Of a DNA stretch of 64,000 bases, positions 28,780 to 37,633 are shown piece by piece. Below the pieces are notes generated by a model. That model searched no databases, was not told where the DNA came from, and saw only the letters and a list, made by a program, of their open reading frames with translations. Every line of letters begins with the position of its first letter. Positions within the stretch are counted from its first letter, which is position 1. Source of the stretch: Bog-473 sp963809715 (GTDB taxonomy: Bacteria > Actinomycetota > Acidimicrobiia > Acidimicrobiales > RAAP-2). Where the stretch lies: positions 1 to 64,000 of the forward strand of contig CAWEKO010000006.1 of the NCBI GenBank assembly GCA_963809715.1, in the 5' to 3' direction. A program made the translations under genes and the position numbers.

Positions 28780-30348
28780 ATGTCAATGCCCCTCTCAACC
28801 CTTGGTCGTTCGCGCCCCGCGAGCGGCGAGCAGGATCCCAATCTGCCTGAAACGCCAGGTCGCGGCGTGTTCAGCCGCCTCGCCAGCCCGAGCGTCCTCC
28901 TGTTCGTCATCCTCACGGCCCAGCTGATGGTCGTGCTGGACACGACCATCGTCAACGTGGCGCTGCCCCACATTCAGGAGAGCCTCGGCTTCTCCACCGG
29001 CGGCCTGTCCTGGGTGATCAACGCCTACATCCTCACCTTCGGTGGCTTTCTTCTCCTGGGGGCCCGAGGCGGAGACCTCTTCGGGCGGCGCCGGGTGTTC
29101 CTCGTCGGGATTGCCCTTTTCACGGCCAGCTCGCTCCTCGGTGGGTTGGCGGAGTCCGGTTGGATGCTCCTGGCTGCCCGTGCCCTCCAAGGCATCGGCG
29201 CGGCGCTGGCTGCGCCGTCGGCCCTCTCGCTGTTGACGGTGTCGTTCTCCGAGGGTCCGGCCCGCGTCCGGGCCATCGGCCTCTACACGACGGTCTCGGC
29301 GGCGGGCGGCGCCATCGGCCTCATCGCCGGGGGTCTCCTGACCCAGTTGGTGTCCTGGCGCTGGGTCATGTTCGTGAACGTGCCGATCGGGATTGCCGTC
29401 TTCGTGGTCGGTCGCATGGTCTTGGCCGAGACCGAGCGACGCAATGGTCACTTCGATCTCTTCGGAGCGATGAGCTGCACGGTCGGTATCGGCGCCATCG
29501 TCTTCGGCCTGGTCGAGGCGGGGCAGATCGGTTGGGCCAGCCCCGTGACCATCATCGCCTTCGTCCTGGGGGTGGCCCTGGTGGTCGCGTTCCTCTGGCA
29601 CGAGGGCCTGGCAGCCGAGCCCATCCTGCCGCTCAAGCTGCTGGCCAGCCGCACCCGCAGTGCTGCCAACGCAGCCCGTGGATTGCTCTACGCCGGCTTC
29701 TACGGTCTGTTCTACTTTCTGGCTCAGTTCCTCCAGGACGTGCACGGCTACTCGCCGCTGCGGGCCGGGCTGGCTTTCCTCCCGATGCCACTGGCCGTAT
29801 TCCTGTCGTCGCAGTTCACCACCCGGGTGCTGGCGCACCGTCTGCCCGAGAAGATGATCATGGTCATGGGAGGCATCTCGGCCACAGTCGGGCTCATCCT
29901 GGCCACCGAGATCGGGAAGAACACCTCGTATCTCCAGATCGTGGTCTCTCTGCTCTTGATCGGAGCCGGGAGTGGCATGGCGCTGGTCGCGCTCACGTCG
30001 GCGTCGCTGGCCGACGTCGAGCCCGAGGTCGCGGGTGCCGCCTCCGGCCTCGTGAACGTCTCGCAGCAGATTGGTGCCGCCATCGGGCTCGCCGTACTGG
30101 TGACGGCATTCAACGCCTTCCTCGGACACGGACAGCTTGCCTCCGTGGCGGCGACCGACCCATCGCACGTCGTTCACTCGTTCGACGCCATCTTTGCGGT
30201 GTCGGCGCTCTTCAGTGTCGCTGCCTTGTTGATGGTGATCTTCGGAGTGCGCGGAGCGAAGGCCGAGGACGTGGTCCTCGACGACCTCACCGGCGACCCG
30301 ATCCCCGACGACCGGGACCGGGTGCTCGAGCTCACCATCGCCGAGTGA
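28780..30348 (+). CDS. MFS drug exporter, EmrB/QacA (DHA2, 14-TM) type
   Basis: 522 residues from ATG 28780 (ATG 28786 is better spaced from GGAAAGG and equally possible). Motif A region GARGGDLFGRRRVFLVG; motif D-like LDTTIVNVALPHIQ in helix 1; motif C in helix 5, GAAIGLIAGG-type (AAGGAIGLIAGGLLTQ). About 14 hydrophobic helices, ending with an acidic cytoplasmic tail (DDLTGDPIPDDRDR). Family members expel drugs and dyes using the proton gradient. Regulated by the divergent TetR gene through the operators in between. Confidence 0.93.
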   Translation: MSMPLSTLGRSRPASGEQDPNLPETPGRGVFSRLASPSVLLFVILTAQLMVVLDTTIVNVALPHIQESLGFSTGGLSWVINAYILTFGGFLLLGARGGDLFGRRRVFLVGIALFTASSLLGGLAESGWMLLAARALQGIGAALAAPSALSLLTVSFSEGPARVRAIGLYTTVSAAGGAIGLIAGGLLTQLVSWRWVMFVNVPIGIAVFVVGRMVLAETERRNGHFDLFGAMSCTVGIGAIVFGLVEAGQIGWASPVTIIAFVLGVALVVAFLWHEGLAAEPILPLKLLASRTRSAANAARGLLYAGFYGLFYFLAQFLQDVHGYSPLRAGLAFLPMPLAVFLSSQFTTRVLAHRLPEKMIMVMGGISATVGLILATEIGKNTSYLQIVVSLLLIGAGSGMALVALTSASLADVEPEVAGAASGLVNVSQQIGAAIGLAVLVTAFNAFLGHGQLASVAATDPSHVVHSFDAIFAVSALFSVAALLMVIFGVRGAKAEDVVLDDLTGDPIPDDRDRVLELTIAE

Positions 30349-30472
30349 GGGCACGGACCGGCGACGAGCTCGAATCGCCGGTCCGTCAGGTGACCACACG
30401 CGAACCAACCCGAGCCCTCGGTCGCGCCAATCGTGGGTGCTGGCACGGTCCGGCGTGACGGGTTCGGGATGA

Positions 30473-30504
30473 ACGAAGGGCGCACCGCGAGGTGCGCCCT
30501 TCGT
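30473..30504 (+). terminator. Strong terminator hairpin after the MFS gene
   Basis: A perfect 14-bp stem: ACGAAGGGCGCACC (30473-30486), loop GCGA, GGTGCGCCCTTCGT (30491-30504). It lies 125 bases downstream of the exporter stop. Confidence 0.8.
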
Positions 30505-31539
30505 CGTGTGCGTGCCAGCGGTCCTATCCCTTTGATTGAGCGGTGGTCGTACGCGGCGGTTGCCTGCTTCACGCTGATGCCGCACCAGGTGTGGGCCCCC
30601 GACACCGTGGCGACGAAACGGCGCACCGAGCCGGCCTGGCGCACGCGATCACGACCCCACCCTCGCTCGTGGCGTTCGAACTCACCGTCGACTCGTCTTG
30701 CATTGGCCGGAAGCCGCCTTTACTGCGAAAGCTGAAGCGCTGAAGGAGTGCTGAATATTGTCGCGGTTGCCGGCGCGATCGTCATTCCCTCGAGCGGCCG
30801 AAACTCGGACACTGCATGACCCGGAGCGAGTTTCAGGGTGCCCTCGCCAAGCCTGGTCTTCTCGCTCGGCTTGGACCGGTGACCATGGGGTGTCCGAGCG
30901 AAATCCGCTGGTGTGGCGGTGCCGAAACGACGACGCCGTCGCTCCGGCAAGAGCAAGAGCTGTGCCACGGCGCCGCGCCGGCGCCGTTCGAGCCCGCACG
31001 CGGTGCGCGCCGACTCAGGTGAGCTCTGCGGTCTCTCGAGAGGGAAACGTCATAGGACGCCGTCGTCCAATTCCGTCAACGGTTCCAAGTCATATCGACC
31101 GATGGGGCTTACAAACGCACGCTGCATCTCGATAGTTCTGCGTCGTCAATTCCTTCCTCGTCAATTCCTGCATCGTCAGTTCTGCAGTCCTCGCGACGCG
31201 GCGTCTGCCGCGGTGTCGTCGCTCAGGCGCGCCTCAAACCCCCGTGCAGCCTGGGACGACGATCCCGCGGCGTTCGTGAGGTGCGTCCTCTCCGTTCGAA
31301 CGAATGGGTTCCACTACACGCGACGGTCGAAGTAGCCGTGGCATTGTTCACGCTTGTCATCCGTAGTTGCACGGTGTTCAACGTTCTCCGGGCGACGATT
31401 GCATTGTTTTCGGGGTTTAGGTTGACGTTCGAGGGTAAAGATATTTGCGGGAACCAACCCAGGGGGAAGTATCAGTTGGGTTTGTCGCTCGCACAGGGAT
31501 TCTCCCCCCGTCACTATGAGATGAATGGAGATACTGCAC
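30505..31539. other. Gene-poor interval of about 1 kb
   Basis: No reading frame on either strand has a recognisable product. The interval includes imperfect 15-bp tandem repeats (31141-31185) and, near its end, more AT-rich sequence (31330-31470) that probably contains the promoter of the small secreted protein gene. Confidence 0.5.
31141..31185. repeat. Three imperfect 15-bp tandem repeats
   Basis: CGTCGTCAATTCCTT, CCTCGTCAATTCCTG and CATCGTCAGTTCTGC follow each other directly; the 16 bases before (CATCTCGATAGTTCTG) look like a further decayed unit. Confidence 0.55.
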
Positions 31540-32021
31540 GTGTTCAAGAATCGAATCATGCTCGGTGTAATCGCGGGTTCGGCCGCTCTGGTCCCGGTTG
31601 TCGGGGTATCGGCTCTGACAGCTTCTCCCGCTGGCGCTGTGAAGACCGGGATCACTTGCTCCAAGGCAACTGGGAGCGTCAATGCGTCGGGAACTGCCAA
31701 GATCAACCTGAAGACGTGCACCGGGAACACCGGTGGCTCGGGTAAGACCTCGGGAACGGCGACGTCGACCTCGGGAACCATCACGTGGGCCAATGCGAAG
31801 AAGACGACTCTCTCCGAGACGACGACGGCTGGCACGAAGTGCACGCCAGGTGCGACGCTCGTCGCTGATGAGGTGATCGCGGCAACGTCACCGCGGACAA
31901 CACCAAGAGCACGACGGTTGGTGCGGCAGCGTCCGGGGAGTTCTGCGCCAACAGCACCGCAACCGGGAAGATCAAGCTTTCGTTGGCCCCGGGCACGAAG
32001 TTGGTTATCAACCCGTCCTAA
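31540..32021 (+). pseudogene. Small secreted Thr/Gly-rich protein, frameshifted
   Basis: GTG 31540 has GGAGA 8-9 bases upstream; ATG 31525 is in frame but lacks a ribosome-binding site. A signal peptide (MLGVIAGSAALVPVVGVSA to SPAGA) precedes a mature part with ITCSKATGSVNASGTAKIN, LKTCTGNTGGSGKTSGTA and TLSETTTAGTKCTPGATLV. Near 31875 the frame changes and continues NVTADNTKSTTVGAAASG, EFCANSTATGKIKLSLAPG, TKLVINPS to TAA 32019-32021. The joined product is about 160 residues with four to six Cys. A related protein lies at 57785-58245. A strong terminator follows directly, which supports the reconstructed end. Function unknown. Confidence 0.65.
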
Positions 32022-32045
32022 TCAGCTACCCGATTCAGCTCACAC

Positions 32046-32093
32046 GCGAAAGGGGGCTCGCCGCACCGGCGGGCCCCTCTTTCGCGCCTTGTG
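32046..32093 (+). terminator. Terminator hairpin after the small secreted protein
   Basis: GCGAAAGGGGGCTCGCCG (from 32046) pairs with CGGCGGGCCCCTCTTTCGC (to 32094), with a few mismatches; the hairpin starts 25 bases after the reconstructed stop codon. Confidence 0.75.
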
Positions 32094-32429
32094 GTCTTGT
32101 CGCGTCGCCCATGCCGAGGCGAGTGGGGTTCGAGTCTGTGACTGCGCACGCAGAGACCACTGGCGAGGCACAGAGCGAAGAACGCAGCTGCGTCGTGAAT
32201 GCGAACAGCGATCGGACGAAGCGATCTTCGCGGCGGCCGGTCGCATGGCCGCTTGCACGGCAACACCTTGGTCATCCCCGTCTGAGGGCGAGACAGCCGC
32301 GACGTGTGATGTGAGTGCCGCCGGGATAGCGCCCACCCACCGCGCGTCACGGACGGGTGTGTGGTTCAGCGCGACCGGGGAACACAGGCCTCTTTAGCGG
32401 AGGACAACCCCGAGGCAGGGTGCGCGCGT
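32094..32429. other. Intergenic region, no supported gene
   Basis: About 335 bases between the terminator and the end of the convergent sulfate transporter operon; no credible reading frame. Confidence 0.5.
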
Positions 32430-33407
32430 TCAGGCCGGGACCGTGTCGCAGACCGGCGAGTCGGTCCGGCGCACCCAGACCCGTTGTTTCTCCTCGAGGC
32501 CCAGGTCCGCCGCGCTGCCCCGACTCAGCTGGACCCAGCAGGTGCCGCCCTCGGTCAGCTCGACGTCGACCCGCACCTCGAATCCCAAGTGGGTGATGCG
32601 GGTCACCAGGCCCTCGGCCGAATCCGGCGGCGGGATCCCGTCCTCTACCCGGTGAATCGCCAGGTCGTGCGGGCGTACCCACTCGTCGCGCAGGCGAGTG
32701 GCGCTCCCCAAGAAGGTGAGGACGAACTCGTTGGCCGGGTGGTCGTACATGTCCGTCGGCGTGCCGACCTGCTCGAGGCGACCGTGGTTGATGATGACCA
32801 GACGGTCGGACACCTCCATGGCCTCCTCCTGGTCGTGGGTGACCAAGACCGTGGTCACGTTCAGCGTGTCGTGCAGGTCGCGCAGCCACTGGCGCAGCTG
32901 GCTACGCACCTGGGCGTCGAGGGCACCGAAGGGCTCGTCGAGAAGCAGCACCTTGGGTTCGATGGCCAGGGCGCGGGCCAGGGCCATGCGCTGGCGCTGG
33001 CCGCCCGAGAGCTGGGACGGGTAGCGCTCGCCCAGGTGCGAGAGGCCGACGAGCTCGAGCAGCTCGTCCACCCGGGCCTTGATCTCGGCCTTGGGACGCT
33101 TGCGGATCTCGAGCCCGAAGGCCACGTTGCGACGGACGGAGAGGTGGCGGAAGGGGGCGTAGTGCTGGAAGCAGAAACCGACGCCCCGGCTGCGGGCCGG
33201 GGTCGACGTGAGGTCCTCACCCTCGATCTTTACCGTGCCGCTGTCGGCGGAGTCGAGCCCGGCGATGATGCGCAGCAAGGTCGACTTGCCTCCGCCGCTC
33301 GGGCCCAGCAACGCAGTGAGCGAGCCCGTGGGCACCTGGAGGGAGACGTCATCGAGCGCCACCGCGTCGCCGAACTTCTTGGAGATGTGTTCCACGCTGA
33401 TGCTCAT
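32430..33407 (-). CDS. cysA: Sulfate/thiosulfate ABC transporter ATP-binding protein
   Basis: 325 residues from ATG 33407. Walker A GPSGGGKST (about 36-44), Q-loop VGFCFQHYAPFRHLSV, signature LSGGQRQRMALARAL, Walker B VLLLDEPFGALD, H-loop VLVTHDQEEAM. The C-terminal TOBE-like domain (about 240-325) includes VRPHDLAIHR, typical of CysA. It powers sulfate import through CysT/CysW. The start overlaps the cysW stop by four bases (ATGA), and the gene is the last of the cysP-T-W-A operon. The frame is intact. Confidence 0.93.
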   Translation of the reverse strand: MSISVEHISKKFGDAVALDDVSLQVPTGSLTALLGPSGGGKSTLLRIIAGLDSADSGTVKIEGEDLTSTPARSRGVGFCFQHYAPFRHLSVRRNVAFGLEIRKRPKAEIKARVDELLELVGLSHLGERYPSQLSGGQRQRMALARALAIEPKVLLLDEPFGALDAQVRSQLRQWLRDLHDTLNVTTVLVTHDQEEAMEVSDRLVIINHGRLEQVGTPTDMYDHPANEFVLTFLGSATRLRDEWVRPHDLAIHRVEDGIPPPDSAEGLVTRITHLGFEVRVDVELTEGGTCWVQLSRGSAADLGLEEKQRVWVRRTDSPVCDTVPA

Positions 33408-34237
33408 GCCGCTGCCTTCCCGTGCCAGTCGTCCCGCTTGCGGTCGGTCACCGTGAGAACCGTCAGCACGATCAGTGCCGAAAGGCACAGAGCCACCGCG
33501 CCGGTGTACGCAGCTTGCGGGTCGAGGTTGTCGATGCTGTTCGAGATGAAGAGGGTGAGGGTCTGGGTCTTGCCGGCGATGGCTCCCGAGACGATGGCCA
33601 CCGCGCCGAATTCGCCCAGCACCCGGGCCGTGGTGAGCGTGACCCCGTAGGCCAGGCCACGGCGGATGTTGGGCAGGGTGATGCGGCGGAAGACGGTGAG
33701 GGGCCGGGCGCCGAGGGTGCTGGCCGCCTGCTCCTGCTCGGTGCCGATCTCCTGGAGTACGGGTAACACCTCGCGCACGACGTAGGGGAGTGAGACCGCG
33801 GCGGAGGCCATGATGATGCCGGGCAAGGAGAAGATGACGGTGATGCCGCGGGCAGCCAACCAGTTCCCGAACCAGCCGGTGTGCCCGTAGACGAGGATCA
33901 GCGCCAGGCCGATGACGACGGGGGAGAGGGCGAGCGGGATGTCGACCAGCGCGTCGAGCAGCCACGCCCCCGGGAAGCGGTGCCGGGCCAGAATGATGGA
34001 GACGCCCACACCGAAGATCGTGTTGAGCGGCACTGCGATGAGGGCCACGATGAACGTGAGCCAGAGCGCGTGCAGAGCGTCCGGCGTGGTGATGGCGTCC
34101 CACGCCGCGCCGAGTCCGTGCTGAAAGGCTCGGTAGAACACATCACCGACGGGCAGGAGGACGAGGAGGGCCAGGTAGAGGAGGACGGCGAAACGCAGGG
34201 GTAGGCGCCAGCGCCGGGCGCCGGTCGGCGCGCTCAC
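33404..34237 (-). CDS. cysW: Sulfate ABC transporter permease CysW
   Basis: 277 residues from GTG 34237, which overlaps the cysT stop (GTGA). Six hydrophobic segments. The binding-protein-dependent transport motif reads EQEQAASTLGARPLTVFRR; nearby segments are VSLPYVVREVLPVLQEIG and TTARVLGEFGAVAIVSGAI, typical of CysW. Together with CysT it forms the membrane channel for sulfate or thiosulfate. Translational overlap on both sides indicates tight operon coupling. Confidence 0.92.
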   Translation of the reverse strand: MSAPTGARRWRLPLRFAVLLYLALLVLLPVGDVFYRAFQHGLGAAWDAITTPDALHALWLTFIVALIAVPLNTIFGVGVSIILARHRFPGAWLLDALVDIPLALSPVVIGLALILVYGHTGWFGNWLAARGITVIFSLPGIIMASAAVSLPYVVREVLPVLQEIGTEQEQAASTLGARPLTVFRRITLPNIRRGLAYGVTLTTARVLGEFGAVAIVSGAIAGKTQTLTLFISNSIDNLDPQAAYTGAVALCLSALIVLTVLTVTDRKRDDWHGKAAA

Positions 34238-35151
34238 ACCTTCTCCGTGATGTCGAAGCGACGACGGGTCCAGCCGATGGCGAGCAACACGATCAGCGAA
34301 ATGAGGACGAGCACGATGGACACGGCGCTGGCCGCCGGCAGGTCGCCGCTCTGCGAGAGGCTGAAGATCCAGGACGAGGCCACCTCGGTCTTGAAGGGCA
34401 GGTTGCCCGAGATGAGCACGACCGAGCCGAACTCGCCCACGGCCCGGGCGAAGGCCAGGCCGGCGCCGGCCAGGACGGAGGGGACGATGCTGGGCAGGAT
34501 GACCCGGCGCAGCACCTGGCGCCGGGTGGCGCCGAGGGATTCCGCGGCTTCTTCGATCTCCGCATCGAGCTCGGCCAGGACCGGTTGGACGCTGCGCACA
34601 CAGAAGGGCAGGGTCACGAAGAGCAACGCGGCGACGATGCCGAGGCGGGTGCCGGCGAGGTTGAGGTGGAAGGGGCTGCTCGGGCCGTAGAGGGCGAGCA
34701 GGGTCAGGCCGGCCACGACGGTGGGCAGTGCGAAGGGGAGGTCGATGACCGCGCTGACGAACGCCTTGCCCCTGAAGTCGTCGCGCACGAGCACGAAGGC
34801 GATGGCCAGACCGGCGATGGAGTTGATGATGGCGACGACCAGCGCGGCGACGAGCGTCAGCTCGAGGGCGGCCACCGCCTCGGGCGTGGTGACCGCCTGC
34901 CAGAACGTGCTCCATCCGTTGCTGAACGCGTTGGAGATGAGGGCGGCAACTGGGAGCAGGACGAGCAGGGACAGATAGGTGACGGCCAGCGCGGGGCCGC
35001 CGGCCCGCGCCGCCACCCGCCCGATCGTGGCCAATGCCGGCGGTGGATCACCGACGGGCCGACGCCATCCGTGGCGCCCCGTGGTGGTCGCGGGCGCACC
35101 GGTCCCGACCGCCGGCCCGAGGTCGGCGACGGTGGGGACACCGGTGCTCAC
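34234..35151 (-). CDS. cysT: Sulfate ABC transporter permease CysT
   Basis: 305 residues from GTG 35151. A Pro/Gly/Arg-rich N-terminal extension (1-50) precedes six membrane helices, starting ALAVTYLSLLVLLPVAALI. Characteristic segments: VIDLPFALPTVVAGLTLLA, the EAA-like loop EEAAESLGATRRQVLRRVI, and FARAVGEFGSVVLISGNLP. Partner of CysW. Ten bases downstream of the binding-protein gene. Confidence 0.92.
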   Translation of the reverse strand: MSTGVPTVADLGPAVGTGAPATTTGRHGWRRPVGDPPPALATIGRVAARAGGPALAVTYLSLLVLLPVAALISNAFSNGWSTFWQAVTTPEAVAALELTLVAALVVAIINSIAGLAIAFVLVRDDFRGKAFVSAVIDLPFALPTVVAGLTLLALYGPSSPFHLNLAGTRLGIVAALLFVTLPFCVRSVQPVLAELDAEIEEAAESLGATRRQVLRRVILPSIVPSVLAGAGLAFARAVGEFGSVVLISGNLPFKTEVASSWIFSLSQSGDLPAASAVSIVLVLISLIVLLAIGWTRRRFDITEKV

Positions 35152-35161
35152 CGTCGCAGCC

Positions 35162-36211
35162 CTAGCTGCTGGCCGTGGAGACGCCGAGCGATTCCTCGTC
35201 CTTGGCCACGATGCCGGTGGTGGGGTCGAAGAACTTCGTGTTCACCGCGGTCCAGCCGCCGAGCGAGTCGATGGTGAAGAGCGTCTTGGGCTGAGGGAAC
35301 TTGAACTGCTTGGCCACCGAGGGGAGGACGGGGCGGTAGCCCTGCTGACCCCAGACCTTCTGGCCCGCCGGCGACTCGAGGTAGGAGACGAACGCCTTGG
35401 CCGAGGAGCTGGCCGTCTTGGTGACCGCGATGGGGTTCTGGATGAGGATGGTCTGCGGCGGCGTGATGACGTCGACCGCCTCGCCCTGCTTCTTGGCGTA
35501 GAGACCGTCGTCCTCGTAGTCGAGCAGCACGTCGCCCTGACCCGAGAGGAAGGTCTGCAGCGCCGCGCTGGCGCTGGACGGCTGGGCCACGGCGTTGTGC
35601 AGGAGCTGGGACAGGTAGTTCTGGGCGGCGGCAGGCGACTTGCCCTGGTGCACCTCGGCCCCGTAGGCCGCCATGATGTTCCACTTGGCGCTGCCCGAGC
35701 TGAAGACGTTGGGCGTGATCACGCCGACGCCCGACTTCACCAGGTCGGCCCAGGTCTTGATGTGCTTGGGGTTCCCCGGCCGCACGATGAAGCTCACGAT
35801 GGAGTTGGTCACCATGCCCTTGGTCGCGCCCTTGGCCCAGGAGCTCGAGACCAGGCCGGCCTTGACCAGCTTGGTCATGTCGGGCTCGAGCGAGAAGTTC
35901 ACGACGTCGGCCGGCAGCCCGTCGACCACCGAGGTGGCCTGAGTGCCCGAGGGGCCGAACGAGGGCGAGATGCTCACGCCGCTGCCCGCCTTGGTGGCGG
36001 TGAAGTCCTGATCGAGCACGGTGTACGCCGGCTTCGGCGTGGAGTAGGCCACCAGGCCCACCGAGCCGCCCGAGGCGCCCGCCGGAATGGCGGTGAAGGC
36101 CAGAGGAGCCAGGGAGAGGGCGCCGATGCCGGCGATGCGGCCGAGGCGACGGGTGGTACCGGTGGACGCCTTCTTTGGCGCGTCGGAATCAGGGCATACG
36201 CGGTTACTCAT
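35162..36211 (-). CDS. Sulfate-binding periplasmic-type protein
   Basis: 349 residues from ATG 36211. A twin-helix signal region (RLGRIAGIGALSLAPLAF to PAGASG) is followed by a CysP/Sbp fold. Visible family motifs: GLVAYSTPKPAYTVLDQDF, SPSFGPSGTQATSVVDGLP, DVVNFSLEPDMTKLVKAGL, NSIVSFIVRPGNPKHIKTW and GDVLLDYEDDGLYAKKQGE. It binds sulfate outside the membrane and delivers it to CysTWA. The lead gene of the operon. Its promoter must lie in 36212-36542, where the upstream bases (36215-36270) are notably AT-rich; no operator is recognised. Confidence 0.92.
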   Translation of the reverse strand: MSNRVCPDSDAPKKASTGTTRRLGRIAGIGALSLAPLAFTAIPAGASGGSVGLVAYSTPKPAYTVLDQDFTATKAGSGVSISPSFGPSGTQATSVVDGLPADVVNFSLEPDMTKLVKAGLVSSSWAKGATKGMVTNSIVSFIVRPGNPKHIKTWADLVKSGVGVITPNVFSSGSAKWNIMAAYGAEVHQGKSPAAAQNYLSQLLHNAVAQPSSASAALQTFLSGQGDVLLDYEDDGLYAKKQGEAVDVITPPQTILIQNPIAVTKTASSSAKAFVSYLESPAGQKVWGQQGYRPVLPSVAKQFKFPQPKTLFTIDSLGGWTAVNTKFFDPTTGIVAKDEESLGVSTASS

Positions 36212-36542
36212 GCGGCGAGATTAATGCTCTCGAATTCGTAAAGCAAAGCGGCTTAGTCGCATTTTACGTGCAATTGACGCCCTGTCCAGCCCTGCCGTCT
36301 TCGGGGCATCGTTTGCACAGCCGGTGCAGCCGGCCGGAGCGGAGCCGGACTCCGGTCCAGGTCAGAAGCGGGCATGGCCGATGTACTGCGCAGGAAGGGT
36401 GACCCCGACCGGACCGTCGGAGAGCAAAGCCGCGGGCAACCCGGGGCTCTACACAGGGGTTCGATTTTTCTCACTCCTGCACAAAGGAAGGATTCCGGAG
36501 GCGGCCGACCCTCCTGCAGGGCACTGGCGGCCGGTGTTTCGT
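36212..36542. other. Intergenic region upstream of the sulfate operon
   Basis: About 330 bases without a supported gene. The part next to the sulfate-binding protein (36215-36270) is AT-rich for this genome and is the likely promoter region. Confidence 0.5.
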
Positions 36543-37469
36543 TCAGGTGGCGGGGGTGGCCCGCCCGGTCCAGGTGGCGCTGCGCCCCTCCAACATGTTC
36601 CGGTCGGCCCGGGCGATGAGGTCCTCGAGCGAAGTCTCGGACCCCGGTGGTCGGGTGACCCAGCCGAAGGAGAGGGCGGCCCGGGCGCCGACGGGGCTCA
36701 GGGCGTCGGGCTGGTCGAGGAGGTTTTCCAACCGGCGTACCACTTGGGGACGCGTCGCCGAGTCGAGGGCATAGGCCAGGACGAGGAACCCGGTGCCGGC
36801 GATGCGGGCCAGCACATCGTCGGGCTCGAAAGCGCCGGACAGGGCGCGGGCCAGGGCGACCAGAGCGGTGTCGCCGGCCTGCCGCCCGACCCGCGCGTTC
36901 AGCTCGGCCATGTTGTGCGCGTTGATGTAGAGCACCTCGACGGGAGCGCGCTCGCGGTCGGCCCGGGCGCAGAGCTCGGTCCCGGCGACGATGAGGCCGC
37001 GTCGGTTGGCCAGACCGGTGAGCGCGTCGGTCAGCGCCACGCGCTCGACGCGGGCGCTCAGTTCCTCGATGGCCCGGGCCGTCTCCGTCCTCGCCGTGAC
37101 GTCGCGGAAGACGCTGAAGGACATCACGGTGCCGTCGGTGTCGGCGAAGAGGCGGCTCTGCACGGACACGTCGACGATGCGGCCGTCGGGCCGGCACAGC
37201 CGGGTCTCCCCCGTGCCAACGCCCGTGCGGTCCCGTTCGGCGAGCCAGATCTCGAGCTCGGGGTCGTCGGGGTTGTCGACCAGAGCGGCCCGGCCCAGCC
37301 GGCGGATCTCCGTCTCGGTCATCGCCAGCATGCGGCAGGCCGCCGGGTTGGCTGCGTGCACCTGGCCGTCGAGCGTCGAGAGGATCATGCCCTCGGGGGC
37401 GCGCTCGAACAGGACGCGGTAGGCCGTGAGGCCGAGCGACCCTTCCGACCCAGTGTTTCCTCCGACCAT
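36543..37469 (-). CDS. PAS-GGDEF protein with degenerate active site (paralogue 1)
   Basis: 308 residues from ATG 37469. PAS domain (about 12-130): LFERAPEGMILSTLDGQV, AANPAACRMLAMTETEI, MSFSVFRDVTARTE. A short helix links to a GGDEF fold (about 148-300): ALTDALTGLANRRGLIVA, YINAHNMAELNARVGRQAG. Where GGDEF should be, the sequence is ARIAGTGFLVLA (AGTGF), lacking the acidic metal ligands, so diguanylate cyclase activity is unlikely. It may bind c-di-GMP or GTP or act as a sensor scaffold. A paralogue lies immediately upstream on the same strand. Confidence 0.85.
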   Translation of the reverse strand: MVGGNTGSEGSLGLTAYRVLFERAPEGMILSTLDGQVHAANPAACRMLAMTETEIRRLGRAALVDNPDDPELEIWLAERDRTGVGTGETRLCRPDGRIVDVSVQSRLFADTDGTVMSFSVFRDVTARTETARAIEELSARVERVALTDALTGLANRRGLIVAGTELCARADRERAPVEVLYINAHNMAELNARVGRQAGDTALVALARALSGAFEPDDVLARIAGTGFLVLAYALDSATRPQVVRRLENLLDQPDALSPVGARAALSFGWVTRPPGSETSLEDLIARADRNMLEGRSATWTGRATPAT

Positions 37470-37633
37470 GCGACGGGTTCGCCTCCGCTCGTGCTCGACT
37501 GCACCACGCTCGCTCCCCTTGCAACTGATGTTAGGGAGCGCGGCCGACGGAGGGAAGGGTCCACGGATCCTTTGTGACTTTCGGCCCCCACGAGATCGGG
37601 CGCGCCGACGGCCTCGGCCCGCCGAGCGTTCGT

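Noticed and set aside
28795..30585. Minus-strand 596-codon frame opposite the MFS exporter
   Set aside because: Antisense shadow with very charged, repetitive composition.
30682..31335. Several short frames in the 30.5-31.5 kb interval
   Set aside because: Arg/Ser-rich translations with no conserved motif; treated as non-coding.
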